A stretch of DNA of 64,000 nt, taken from NCBI GenBank assembly GCA_029706075.1, contig JAINUG010000131.1, positions 558,001 through 622,000 of the forward strand. Reading direction: 5' to 3'. Source of the stretch: Aldrovandia affinis (lineage: Eukaryota > Chordata > Actinopteri > Notacanthiformes > Halosauridae). The notes beneath the pieces were generated by a model. The model made no database searches, had not been told where the DNA came from, and saw only the letters and a list, made by a program, of their open reading frames with translations. Both the position numbers and the translations under genes were made by a program. Of this stretch, positions 1-11,309 are shown piece by piece (position 1 is the stretch's first letter; each line of letters begins with the position of its first letter).

Positions 1-600
1 TTTATATCTCTCACGAACATTGGCTTCTAAACTGTTTGTATAAACTGAGTACTGCTCATTGCCTCCTTCCATAATTTCACTTCTTGACCACCAACTGAGC
101 AAAACCCTTCTGTCGTTTAGAGAGCGTAGACAAGCACGTGACGTCAGTCACCGTCTCTTTTCACACCGCAGTTTGAAAGTTGAGCTTTCGGAAAAAGTCG
201 GAGAAAGGCGCTTTGTCCACAGCTTTACATGTTTACCAACGCTGGTGTACGACGAGAAATGGACAACCCAGCCGATTGAATCCCTCCCTCCTTCGACACC
301 AATACCAGACCGTGAGGCTCATCCACACACTAGAACAGTGCTTTAACAAGATGAGCCGCACAGCAGCCCCTCAGCAAAAGTAACTCGGATTTGAATTGTT
401 TCACGGCTTTATCAGAAGGTAATTGTCATTAGAAAGTTATAAAGTGAGGGTAGATCTAATAAGTTCTTCAAATTGTCATAGCGTTTTTGTGCAGTGTTTC
501 ACCTAGAAATTAGTTTGGGCTAGCAAGCAAGGGTGTATGAAGATCTAGTGTGGGGTCTTTCACCTCTTTTTGCATAAAAGATTTCACAATTGACTGGTCA
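1..600. other. Unassigned sequence
   Basis: No gene or repeat family was recognised here. Short open frames exist in the first 380 bases but show no recognisable domain, and no flanking splice signals single them out. It may be intergenic or intronic sequence of the gene that continues off the left edge. Confidence 0.4.
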
Positions 601-1190
601 AAAACTTAAAACCGGTGAACGGGCGACAGGGTCATGGGCGCCCAAGGCTCACTGATGCACGTGGGGAGCGAAGGCTAGCCCGTCTGGTCCGATCCCACAG
701 AAGAGCTACTGTAGCACAAATTGCTAAAAAAGTTAATGCTGCCTATGATAGAAAGGTGTCAGAACACACAATGCATCGTCACCTAAACATTGTTGCAGAC
801 CAAGTACACCCCTTCATGGCAACGGTATTCCCCGATGGCAGTGGCCTCTTTCAGCAGGATAATGCACCCTGCCACACTGCAAAAATTGTTCAGGAATGGT
901 TTGAGGAACATGACAAAGAGTTCAAGGTGTTGACTTGCCCTCCAAATTCCCCAATCTCAATCCAATCGAGCATCTGTGGGATGTGCTGTACCAACAAGTC
1001 CGATCCATTGAGGCATCACCTCGCAACCTACAGGACTTAAAGGATCTGCTGCTAATGTCTTGGTGCCAGATACCACAGGACACCTTCAGAGGTCTTGTGG
1101 AGTCCATGCCTCGACGGGTCAGATCTGTTTTGGTGGCATGAGGGGGACCTACACAATATTAGGCAGGTGGTTTTAATGTTGTGGCTGATC
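600..1190 (+). mobile_element. Tc1-like transposon remnant, internally deleted
   Basis: The frame from 615 encodes the N-terminal helix-turn-helix part of a Tc1-type transposase (GRPRLTDARGERRLARLVRS), then jumps after MHRHL straight to the catalytic-domain block QQDNAPCHTAK. The middle of the enzyme is therefore deleted. After residue 112 the frame shifts; the NLNPIEHLWDVL motif is read in another frame from about 946. The 3' end near 1160-1190 (aggcaggtggttttaatgtt) is a typical terminal sequence of this fish Tc1 group. No matching 5' inverted repeat is visible, so the left boundary is approximate. It cannot make an active transposase. Confidence 0.8.
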
Positions 1191-1214
1191 GATGTATATA
1201 TACTGTATATTACT

Positions 1215-2075
1215 TGTTAAAGAAAATATTTTTCTATGAACAACTGTATTAGTATAAAATAATAATTTCATTTTTCCTTATTTTTCTGCATCAAGTGTTG
1301 ATCAAACTGTTGCTTCAACCAATCAGATTTTGAGTTGGGGACTTCTAGGACCTGACTGTCTGATTGATGTAATGTGATTGGTTAAATGCTTAATATGAAA
1401 ATACATACTTTGCTCCCAGTCTGTGACTAATTTTCATATCCTCCAGAAATATAACATCTGCTACTGTTCTCTTCTGTACAATATCAGAGCCAGTTTTGAG
1501 TTTTACAATGATTTGTTTCTTCAAGACTGGATTCATTGTTAGGGATGATTGTGTTGTGATGCCTATTGTTAGTGTTCTGAATGGTGTTTCATTTCCTTCA
1601 TAATTCGAGAGAGAATGATTGTTTTATTAGTTAAAAATCTAAATCCCTAATGTTAGTAGATTAGTTGGTTAGTACTATATACATCTAACTAATATATACA
1701 AAGTGGAAAGTAAGAAGGAAGTAAAACGAGATCAAAAGTTTAAATAAAGCTTGAAGAAAGATAAATAAACAAAGTTGATGGGAAAAATAGTTATTGAGGG
1801 GTGGACACAGACATTTTGTATTCTCTGTCAAAGAAAATATTTTTCTATGAACAACTGTACATTTTGCTGATTTAAAAAAAAATAATGTTGTTCTCTTAAA
1901 GATGAATCGATTAATTGTTTCATTTCCTTCATAATTCTTATTGTTTTATGATGTTAAAATAGGCCTGGGACTCAAAAGTTTGAATTGATTGAGGGAAAAA
2001 AAATTTTGTATTCTCTGAAACATTTTGCTGATTGAAAAAAATAATAGTTTAAAGATGAATCATCCCAAGGAAATT
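1215..2075. repeat. AT-rich stretch with short direct repeats
   Basis: The block agaaaatatttttctatgaa recurs at about 1221 and 1830. The block tttcatttccttcataattc recurs at about 1588 and 1918. The phrase tttgtattctctg plus cattttgctgatt recurs within 1815-2035. These look like partial, diverged tandem or inserted copies of an unidentified repeat. No coding potential was seen. Confidence 0.45.
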
Positions 2076-2667
2076 TCTTAAAATTAGCATCCCTAACAGC
2101 CAGCCTCACAATTAAGCTGTAGAAGGCACTGGAGTAAGGACAGCGTCTCTAGATAAACTCTGCAGCAAAGGAGGTTGCTGTTTTTGCAAAGGCAGCTCAC
2201 CTTGGCTGAATATCACTAGTGGAACACTGTAGTAAAATCTCCCTTTCTCTCTGTAGCTGGCAGAAGGGCTACAAACAAGGGGCCTGTTTATGTCCTATAA
2301 AAGTATGTTTTAGGATGTGCGAGATACCATGGACTTTGTCCACAAAACAGTGAGTTTTGGTTCACCTTTACATGATATAATATTTAATAGGGCTACTCCG
2401 TAGGGTGAGGCAATGTTGACGAATTCAAATTACAAATGATTCAACTCTTCCCTGCACTTTGACTGATCCTAATTGAAGCGTGTGGTTTTTGTAGGGCACT
2501 TTAAAGGAGAAAACTCTTCAGAACCTGGAGAAGTACATGGTTAAAGATGTAAGTGAATAAAGGCTGGTTATTGCATCTGTCCTCTCTGTCACAGAATTAC
2601 CAAGTGCAATCATAGATTGCAGAAAATTGCCCCTCTGATACTCTGCCTTTGATTATACTATTCTAGT

Positions 2668-2760
2668 GGTAAAATGGTGTTACTGCACCCCTTCGGTGCA
2701 GGCAGTCAGAGGTATGGAAAATAGAATACCCTCATTACAAGGGTGCAACAACACCATTCA
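2668..2760. repeat. Imperfect palindrome, possible small MITE
   Basis: The arms aatggtgttactgcaccc and gggtgcaacaacaccatt face each other around a loop of roughly 50 bases. Inside the left arm a shorter perfect hairpin, ctgcacc-ccttc-ggtgcag, is also present. No open frame was seen. It could be a short MITE or chance secondary structure. Confidence 0.35.
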
Positions 2761-3234
2761 TTTCTAGTTTTGCCTGTCGCAAACAGAATATTTCTCGCCT
2801 CCGCTCACTTTCTTGATCTGCGGTAAAGACGTTTGCGTCAACATGGGTTGGGCAGTGCAATGGGGGTGTCAATAAAAACATTAGGCACTCTGCAAGTTTT
2901 GTGTCTGATCATTTGTTTGCGTTTTCGTCCACCCAGGCTGCCTCCCAACTCAAACGCAGGAAGTTTTGTGACATTATTAATGGGCACGGATGAATATTTA
3001 TCGCATATCTGCCATATCACACAAGACTATTTTGTGGATGTTCTGTATTTCACCGCAAATCGTTCAATTAAAACTATTTGAAATACAATCTGTCTTCAAT
3101 TAAGCAGTTCAAAGTATTTCAGCTTGTACTTTCAGCTTCCACTTGTAAGGAGTGCTTCAATGCACTTGAATGAGAGATTGTCTCTACAGTTGTGTAGTTG
3201 TGTAAGATACATATGCTTTTTAAAAATAAATATG

Positions 3235-3770
3235 CAGTCAGTTAACTGCCAAAATAATGGAAACACGGTGGTGTGGGGTGCATTTTCCTTGCATGGTTTA
3301 GGTCCACTCAACCCCTTAAAGGGCAAGGTAAATGCTAATAAATACAAAGCCATTCTGAGTGATCAACTTCATCCTATGGTGAGGCATTTCTATCCTGATG
3401 GGAGTGGTCTCTTCCAGGATGACAATACCCTATCCACAGGGCATACGTTTGTCGCTGAATGGTTTGATGAGCATGAAAACGATGTAAACCATATGCAACG
3501 GCCATCTCAGTCACCATATCTGAACCCAATTGAACACTTATGGGAGATTCCGGAACGGTCCCCGAGACAACGTTTTCCACCACCATCAGCAAAACACCAA
3601 ATTATGTAATTTTGCATCAAAGAATGGTGTTGCATTCCTCCAATAGAGTTCCAGACACTTGTAGAATCTATGGCAAGGTTCACTGAAGCTGTTCTGGTGG
3701 CTCATTATTTGCCAACAACCTATTAAGACACTCTATGTTGGTGTTTCCTTTATTTTGGCAGTTACCTGTA
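3235..3770 (+). mobile_element. Tc1-like deletion derivative with both inverted repeats
   Basis: The left end gttaactgccaaaataatgg and the right end tttattttggcagttac are inverted repeats typical of a fish Tc1 subfamily, followed at the right by TA. Between them is only about 530 bp, against about 1.6 kb for a full element. It carries the transposase part VVWGAFSLHGLGPLNPLKGK through FQDDN to LNPIEHLWEI. The N-terminal DNA-binding half is missing. It is a non-autonomous internal-deletion copy. A split older copy of the same family lies at 48.6-49.9 kb. Confidence 0.82.
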
Positions 3771-4967
3771 TATATGCATACCGGTTTCTGTTATGATATA
3801 TTAAACGTCCACTACAATGAAATGTAGGCTACATAATTGGCCGGTGTATCATGGGGCAATGCCCTAAGCGATTGCAGAGGTTGGGTTTACACAGGAGAGG
3901 AGGTTCCTTATATTGAGGAATAATAATAACAAAAAATTATGAAGCAATTGCTGATATTGTTGAGTTGTGCGGTGGAGGATCATATCCGTATTTTAGATAT
4001 CCCTAAAAGTTTGTACGGACCATGTTATTAGTCTACATATGTATTTTTCAGACATGCGGAGACATGAACTCACAGAACAGAAGAGCATGTCTCTGCATGC
4101 ATTTCATATACTCCATTCACAAACTGAAACACCACCCAAACTTAGCAAACCTGTGTTAGTGCAACTCATGCCATGACAGGCTCATTCATGGATAAACAAC
4201 ACAGCAAGGACTTCTAATCAGGGTTCTCATGATCCTTGAAAATCCTTGCTGTTACTATCAAGTCTTGTAATATCAGTTTGCTGAGACTGCTAACAAATTG
4301 GACAGCTGAATGGTTTGTACGAAGCCCACTACCAATAGTCACTGGAGAATGAAGTATGGGCCTCATAGATTCTAAATATTTTGAAGCTAATGTACCTCAC
4401 AATTTATGTCCACCTCCCAAAAGTAGCCCTATAGTCCAAAGTAGACTGGACTATTGAGTGATATTCCTACATTCACTCTTAAAATGTGTAGTAAAAGTCA
4501 TGGAAAATATAAACCTGATTTGAATGGAGACCCTGTCTAATGAAAATCCCTTAAATGGGGGCAGAGTGATTTGTTCCCCCAATTCAGAAGCTGATGACTT
4601 AGGAAAACCAACCAGAAATAAATAACTGAAAAATGTGTGCAATTTTCTTTTTAAAACAACATTTTCCTGGCACATCACACTAGTGACAAAATGTTTTACA
4701 TATTCAATCTATTATGCAATTTCTTACCCTGAAACTATCTATGCTGCGTTCCGTTTCTATTCCTATTCTATGTGTTCCCAAGATACTGATTTAACATTCC
4801 TGATAGCTTGATAACAAATCAGTTTCTTTGAAGGATCCTATACTTCCACATGCTGATATTCAGAGAACATCAACGCACATTCTGTCACATGCCTCGATAG
4901 CTCGATATAATAAGGAGAATTCATTTTCATCAGTAGTGGAAATGTTAAACAGTTGGTAGTGGTTTAC
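3771..4967. other. Unassigned sequence (likely PCYOX1 intron 1)
   Basis: No exon, domain or repeat family was recognised. If the exon at 4968-5079 belongs to PCYOX1, this stretch is its downstream intron on the minus strand. The next coding exon, which should carry the glycine-rich FAD-binding motif, was not seen between here and the left edge. Confidence 0.4.
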
Positions 4968-5079
4968 CGATTCTCTTGGGCTGTTCTTTCAGCTCTGGTG
5001 CAGAGGCCAGGCCACGGCGTCCAGTCAGGCACAGACCCAAGAACAGGAGCGTCCTGGCTGGCAGAGTTCTCGATATCAT
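4968..5079 (-). CDS. PCYOX1: Probable prenylcysteine oxidase exon 1 (partial gene)
   Basis: On the minus strand an ATG at 5079 opens a 37-codon exon that ends at a good donor (ATCG|gtaaac). It encodes MISRTLPARTLLFLGLCLTG and continues through RRGLASAPELKEQPKRI. This reads as a signal peptide with a hydrophobic core, a small-residue cleavage region (LASA), and the short lead-in KRI that precedes the FAD-binding beta strand in prenylcysteine oxidases. PCYOX1 is a lysosomal flavoenzyme that cleaves the thioether of prenylcysteines (family knowledge). The assignment rests on exon structure, the KRI lead-in and the position next to FAM136A, which is also near PCYOX1 in human. A possible acceptor (ttttcatag) lies upstream, so a non-coding first exon may exist. 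The remaining exons lie off the left edge. An unrelated secreted protein is the alternative. Confidence 0.55.
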
Positions 5080-5099
5080 CTTCAGTTATCACACATAAA

Positions 5100-6427
5100 A
5101 AAATGTAGGCATCTATGAAAATGGGTAAAAACAAAAATATGAATCCGTCTAGTAGTCTAAATTTGTCATTGTTACAGTTAATTGCAGAAGTTTGTACTTC
5201 CACAACCATTGAAAGCATTTCAGTAAAAATGTATCACGCTAATAATATCATAATTCTTTATGTTGCATTTTTTCTCTCCCAATTATGTCCAATCGTATTT
5301 GTATACCCATTTCATCGCTGTGACATCCTCTGTCAATTCGGAAGAGTGCAGATAATGAAAACAATGGAAATGTAGGCATATCATAGCATTATTTTTAGCA
5401 GGACTTCAAATTGAAATGGGAGATTGCCAGCATTCGCTTATTAATTTTGTATGGTTTCACAAAGCTAATTTAGTTCACAAATACTGGAACCTAATGAATA
5501 GATTTCTTCACAGTAGTATGTAATATGTTTCATACTGTAGTACTGAGCAATGCATTCCAGTAAGGTTCATTTACTCACAAATAAGTGAAAGATTCCAGAG
5601 ACCCAATCTCTGAGGCATCAACTGTCAACTGTGCATAGACAGAGGCATGACAAGTGACTTTTGCACATGCAGTCCATGCCTGATAAATAGGGCTCAGAAA
5701 TTCCTGACTTCTTTTGTAACCAGTAGTTCCTCCACCCAGCACTATAATGTTTCTATTTTATTTTATTTATTTATCCTTTTTTAACCAGAAAAGTCTCATT
5801 GTGAGAGAAAACTGTATAGGACATTACTATGCTATAGTCTCTTCTCAAACCATTTGTTAATTGTGGTACATTAATCGTTTCAATTAACCGTAATTATAAC
5901 AAGTGAAGCTTCTAAGCACGTGGACTGACTTTGAATTAAGGGTGTGCCATCACTTTATCACTTTGAAATAATGTTCTACCATTTATTAGTTTCAATGACC
6001 AGGTGTCCACACTTTCAGCATTTACAGCCATGTTCCAAAATGATCCCTTAAGGTTTAAGCCATGAAACCCTGGTTTGTGTCGGAAGTGACACATGTATCC
6101 ATTACCCTCTCCGATAGATTCAGCAGCACAATATAGATGTAATGCATGTGCGGTCGGCAAAGTAGGAACGCTGCACCTGAATGAAAATGCATTCAAATTA
6201 ACCACTTGTGCAGGTAATTGTTACATGTTATTATCCTCAATGCCTGAGTACCTTAATACAAAAATATACCAAACAGCATTGGCATAACTAATTCAGCAAA
6301 CAATAAATATTTTAATTTACATTGCTAAAATGCTTTAAATTTATTTTATTTTTTTCAAATTTACGATTTGTGATACAAGCTGCAATTTACATTTACGAAT
6401 TGTAATTTATTTTTTACACATTTTTAT
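5100..6427. other. Unassigned sequence
   Basis: No gene was recognised. Positions 5750-5815 (tttatttatttatcc, ttaaccagaaaagtctcatt) resemble the end of a common dispersed fish repeat. Positions 6340-6427 contain a 'tttacgaattgtaattta' phrase that returns at 7050-7090 on the other side of the solo LTR. Confidence 0.4.
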
Positions 6428-6939
6428 TGTAGCGATCCTGGGAGAGTCGCTCCCCTAAAATGTGTGCGCGGGGCATTGAGGGGGAACGCGATTGTTACTT
6501 TGTGTGTCTCCCCTGGGTTAATTATAAAAATGTTCTGTTAATCATTTATGTGTGTGTTAGATTACCCTGCTGTTGTGTTAGCTAGCTGGTCGCGGTGAAT
6601 TGGTATCTGGAACCACCGCGACCAGCACGCCAAGTGTGAATAGTGCAGTCCCTCGTGTTCCAGGGCAACTGTGTTCATCCAACCAAGTGTGAATTGGACT
6701 GTTACTTCCTGATTGTTGCGACATCTATGGAAGGCGTTTAATGGTCCAAACGCCTTAGAAGGACGCGTTTGGATCAGCAAGGGTTTTTGGGCATCATCCG
6801 TAGTTGTGCGGTGTATGGAACACGGATGTTTGCCACCGATATTATCCATAGCATGGATAATTATCGTTTCTTTTAATAAAGTGGCTACTCGCGTCATTTT
6901 TGCATTACTACTGGAATCACCTCGCGCACGCTCGGTACA
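6428..6939 (+). mobile_element. Solo LTR, Ty3/gypsy-like, 512 bp
   Basis: The element begins tgtagcgatcc and ends gctcggtaca, the TG...CA ends of an LTR. It is flanked on both sides by the same four bases, ttat (6424-6427 and 6940-6943), a target-site duplication of gypsy size. Inside are a TATA-like attataaaaatg near 6520 and an AATAAA at about 6874, placed as expected for U3 promoter and R/U5 polyadenylation on the plus strand. No internal region is present, so it is a solo LTR left by LTR-LTR recombination. Confidence 0.82.
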
Positions 6940-6943
6940 TTAT

Positions 6944-7135
6944 GTTATATATATGCCTACATATTTTTGACAGCAATTTCACTACATAAACTCGTAAAAT
7001 AACGAATACAGATTGATCCATTGCATTTACTATGTGTGATTTGGGAGTACAAACTGAAATTTACGCTTACGAATTGCATTTTACGTTTATGAATATTTTT
7101 TGCGTGGACTATACATATTTTTGACAGCGATTGTA
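6944..7135. repeat. Short direct repeats beside the solo LTR
   Basis: The phrase catatttttgacagc plus attt/gtactcca occurs at about 6959 and 7107. A 'tacaaactgaaatttacgctt' block at 7048 matches the 'acaagctgcaatttacattt' block left of the LTR at 6376. The LTR therefore appears to have landed inside an older dispersed repeat of unknown class. Confidence 0.4.
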
Positions 7136-8499
7136 CTCCACTATCAAGCCTAAGCCAATCAGCATCACCCCGATATCTAGCCTATATTGGTTGGTTAGAG
7201 AAATCTATCAACATGACAAAAACAAATATTTTAAGCCAATCAGTTTGGTCTTTTTTGCTTGAGGCGGGATTTACAGTGACTACCGCCCGCCAACCACAAG
7301 CGTGGTAGTTTCTAGGATGTGAAAGTATACCGTTTGTCCGTCAGAATTCTACATAGCGCTCGTCAATGGGAAGAGTTTTCAGCGCGAGAAGACACTATTT
7401 CTTAAAATACACATGCTCAAAAGCTATTTCTTGATAATTGTTGTACATTAACTAATATTTAGGGCCACAAACATTATTTAATTCGCTATTTTAAAAGTTC
7501 AAATGTAAGTTTATAAAGGCGAGTGACCTGCCTAGCTACCGGCCATATTTTTTAGAATAACATCAAAGCTATGAATATAGGGGAAATAATGGTTTCTGCT
7601 GTTATAGAGGTTAACAGGGCGGGGAAAACATGTATCATCTTTAAATTATAGTTCTGCATATAGTTCTAAATTTAAGTTTAGCATTTTGACATCAAATTTG
7701 AAATGTATTAGACACGGGGTACACGGGTCACTTAAAAACATTTCCCACACACATCAGCTGAACAGCGACCCTGGAGGGAACAGATTTGGGAAGAACTCAC
7801 AGAACTCATCGGTGAATATTTAAAAAAAAACCTGTTATGGGTACAACAGGTGTTCGCTGAGTAACTACCTCTACATTGCCACTTTCAGCACGACATCTAA
7901 CGCGAACTTCTGTTCATTCGTGCCTGAATGGTAAATGTACTAGCCGGCACAACATATAACTTAGCAAGCGAGTTCGCCAACGTCAGTGGACTGACTCTTA
8001 CTTGGTGCTGCCTAGTGGTAGAAAACAATTACCGAACATCACGCCGTTAAACTGCAAGGATGACATGCTACCAAATACAAAACAGCCCAAAACCATAAAA
8101 TAAACAACGTTAGCACTAACTTGTCAGTCGGCTAGCTAATTCGCGGACGTTCGCTATTCTTCACATATTGAGAATGTAGCCAATTGGATAAGCTAAACTC
8201 AAGTAAAATGTCTAGTTACGTTAGATAGCAAGCTTTTAACTACCTAAATGTGGTCATTCGGCAACTTATCAAACTTGGCTAAACTGGAAGTTCACTGTAG
8301 CTACTGGATAGCTACCTAACTAACAAAAACATAGAATATAATATTCCTCCATACAGAATTTAGCTATAGCTAACCTAACATATATAGCTGGCTAGATTGG
8401 CTAGCACTGTCGCAGTATTCATTTACCTCGATATACATTATGCAGATGTCAAGGGTCTAAAATATCAATGACTAGGCAAGTATTGTTATTTCTCATACC
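7136..8499. other. Unassigned sequence
   Basis: No open frame with a recognisable domain and no clear repeat was seen. Tag-cta rich tracts (gctagct motifs) are scattered here, as elsewhere in the window. Confidence 0.35.
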
Positions 8500-8785
8500 A
8501 ATAGTTGGCCGTCTCCAGAAACAAATTCGGCGTTTAGCCTTCTTAACGGATGATCGCGTGGAGTTCACACAAAGAGAAGCAATCGAGACAGCAACTGTTA
8601 ACTAGCTACGACATCCAAACAAATTAATAATCGGAGGGAAGGCCGGAAGTCTCCAAGTGCAATCGGGAGTGCAGACATTTACGAGAAAGACGCATCACAT
8701 TCTCCAACGGAAAGCGGTTTAACCTTGTTGAGTCCAGGAAATAAGCGGGGTAGCTTGCAATGCGCATGCTTCTCTGTCATTGTGC
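8500..8785 (-). promoter_or_regulatory. Candidate promoter and non-coding first exon
   Basis: A consensus ETS site (ccggaagt, about 8643) and an NRF-1-like palindrome (tgcgcatgc, about 8760) occur within 120 bases, a pairing typical of housekeeping promoters. On the minus strand the downstream sequence ends in a good donor, ccaactattg|gtatgag, near 8500. This could be a non-coding first exon spliced to the PCYOX1-like exon at 5079, which has a candidate acceptor upstream. No coding sequence is present in it. Transcript evidence is lacking, so this is an inference from motif content and splice signals. Confidence 0.35.
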
Positions 8786-9140
8786 CCGGTGCATTTTCCA
8801 AAGGAACTAATATTAAAATCACACAACACTACTTTGATCCTTAAGTTTGAGAGTGTTACATCATACCGATCTTTTCGAAAAGTGAAAAACGATTTCATTG
8901 TGTTTACCTTGTATTGTGCAGAAAACTACCTGTGAAAGTGATTGTATGGCACACAACTACATCAAATGAGGTGGACGAGAATGAGACACTTAACTTTCAA
9001 CAGGCAAGGATCTACATTATAAGGGGGAAACTTCACTAATGATGATCCCACCACAAAACCCATGTCTCCATAAAAAGGAAATAGGTGGACCAACTGGGTA
9101 TAGAAAGTTAGTAGTACCTTCTAGTACCAGGGGTTGTGTC

Positions 9141-9240
9141 TGTCATTTGACATTTTCATTTCAAGCATTTAGCAGACGCTCTTATCCAGAGCGACTTACA
9201 AAAAGTGCATTTATACATGGTAAGATTAATCATGGTTAGT
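9141..9240 (-). mobile_element. SINE 3' tail fragment
   Basis: The segment agcatttagcagacgctctt followed by atccagagcgacttaca is the conserved 3' tail shared by several fish SINEs, here in reverse orientation. The tRNA-derived head with A and B boxes is missing. The full structure can be seen at 53186-53409. Confidence 0.7.
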
Positions 9241-9439
9241 GCAAGAGATCTACAGCACTACACTGCACACTGTACCTAACACAGGGAAAGAAAAGTTCGT
9301 TGTTTTTAAAAAAACATGTAGATTTGAATGATGGTAGTTAATTAATGTATAGAATCAGTGGAGTGGAGTCTAAAGAGGTGGGTTTTAGTCTCTTGCGGAA
9401 GAAAATGTCAAATTGTCAAAAATAAACCGGGTCTTAATA

Positions 9440-9965
9440 CAGTACCCTCCAAAATGATTCACACCATTGATTAATATAAGCAAAGAAGGCTGTATAAAAT
9501 AAACAACATGGGTGATGAGCACATTTGTATGCTCAAAATTATATTATTTTATAGTCATACAATTTGTCAGAGAAAAATATTTTGTTTAAGTAATATTAAT
9601 TGCCCCAAAAAGATGTCACAATTATTCACACCCCTGTTTTAAATACTTTGTGCACCCTCTCATTTACATTTACATTTTAGGCATTTAGCAGATGTAGCTT
9701 GCAAGGAAAACACTTCTGAGTCATCTTCTACAGGCTTTTAAAAGATTGGTGAACATATTGGGGAGACCTTTGACCATTCCTCCATACAGAATATTTCAAG
9801 ATCCTTCAGATCATTTGGTGTACACTTGTCGACTGCTCTCTTCAATTCAAATCACAAATTTTCGATTAGGTTAAAGTCTGGAGGCTGAGATAGCCATTGT
9901 AAAACAATAATTTTGTTTTCAGTTAGCCATTTCTTGGTTGATTTTGAGGTGTGATTTTGCATTTC
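9440..9965 (-). mobile_element. Tc1-like transposon 3' half, reverse orientation
   Basis: A TA at 9438-9439 is followed by cagtaccctccaaaatgatt, a fish Tc1 terminal inverted repeat. Reading the minus strand at 9700-9960 gives the C-terminal part of a Tc1 transposase, including [20 protein letters not shown] and IENL*FELKRAVDK, with stops. A SINE-tail scrap (catttacatttacatttta, ggcatttagcag) has been inserted at about 9660-9695. The 5' half of the element is absent. A terminal scrap of the same family lies at 42955-43013. Confidence 0.72.
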
Positions 9966-10080
9966 GCTTGAAGAATTTGACTAATTCGCACGTTTTATGA
10001 ATCCGAACTTTTGAGTAATAACTTTTTCTACGCACAAAAATATGCACGCTTCTACGAATATGTTAGTGAATGAGCCCCAG
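9966..10080. repeat. End fragment of an unidentified DNA transposon
   Basis: The phrase cgcttctacgaatatgttag followed by tgaatgagcccc resembles conserved ends of dispersed fish DNA transposons of the 'gggcctcattcactaaca' type. No transposase was seen. The class is uncertain. Confidence 0.35.
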
Positions 10081-11309
10081 TGTGCTTTACAGATTCTCAA
10101 TGACTGAAAATTTGTCAGCTAACTAGCAAATGCAAGGAGCACAGTCAAATATAATGAATGGCAGGGCGTGCTGTGGATTTGTGCAAATGAATTAGCCTAC
10201 AGTATGTCCCCATATCAGGCCATACTGCATTTTGCCCAATTGGTGTAACACCTATTTGTATGGGCAAATAGGCTATCAGCAGTGATTTTGATTAATTTGC
10301 ACTACCATGGAAAACAGTCTTAATTTGGATCCTGCTTTTGACTAGGCATAACATTTACGCCCAGGTATAACAGAAAGAAGGACAAATAGCAGAGGCCTAT
10401 ATTCATATATATATAAATCTGTTGTTCAGGTGGTGAACAGGTGTAAATGTTACTTCTGGCATAAAGCTCAGTTCTGTATTGAGTGTAGCATTAATAAAAA
10501 GGTTCTCATAATTATGATTTATAAGAAATTACACACATTACAAGAAACTAATTACAAGATAGCAACATTATCATGATGAGTCATGATTATGACATGCTTT
10601 CTCAACATGTCTAAGTACTATCTAATTAAAGAGTATTCTTTGAGTATACTGCTCAAAAGTATTAGAAAATAATTTGTCGTACTCGTATCTCAAAATAACG
10701 TGATATTTCGAAATTGACACTTCAATACTACATTGGAAGTTGTAAAGATACTATAAATTTAGTTTCAATGGAAAGGTCAAAGTTCAGTCATGCGCACTGC
10801 AAGCTACCTCGTTTCTTATGCGCACTAGGATGTCGTAGGCGTTTAGTGTTGTCAAAGTACTTTCCCATTTCGAAGTGTTTTGTGTTGACTGTTTCAATAA
10901 TATTAACGTTAAAAATATTTTCGCATTTATGAAATATATAATGTAATACAGGCTGTAAAATACAATCACACGTGCTATAAACTGTATTATCTGGCCCGGC
11001 TGCAGTGCGCCTGTGCAGTGAGCCTCCAGATATCTTCACCGCCATAGCTCGTGTTGTAGGTCAGTGGTTCCAATGCGCTTCAGATTTTTAAAGTGACCTT
11101 TTAGCCGGGAAGAAGGGCAATCTGGTTCCACGGTAGGGTGGAACAGCTACAGCTAGACACACAGACGTATTTTATACATATACATACACTTATGGTTATA
11201 GTCTAAATTCATAATTCTGCTATAACGTTATAATTTGCACGCTAGCGATTTCGAGTGATAGCTTTGGATAGCTACCTAGCTAGTTGGAGTTAGTTTTGCT
11301 TGGTAAGGC
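10081..11309. other. FAM136A upstream region, otherwise unassigned
   Basis: No repeat or second gene was recognised. The last few hundred bases before the FAM136A start codon should contain its promoter and 5' untranslated region. GC content rises near 10990-11150, but no TATA box or sharp CpG cluster stands out. Confidence 0.4.
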
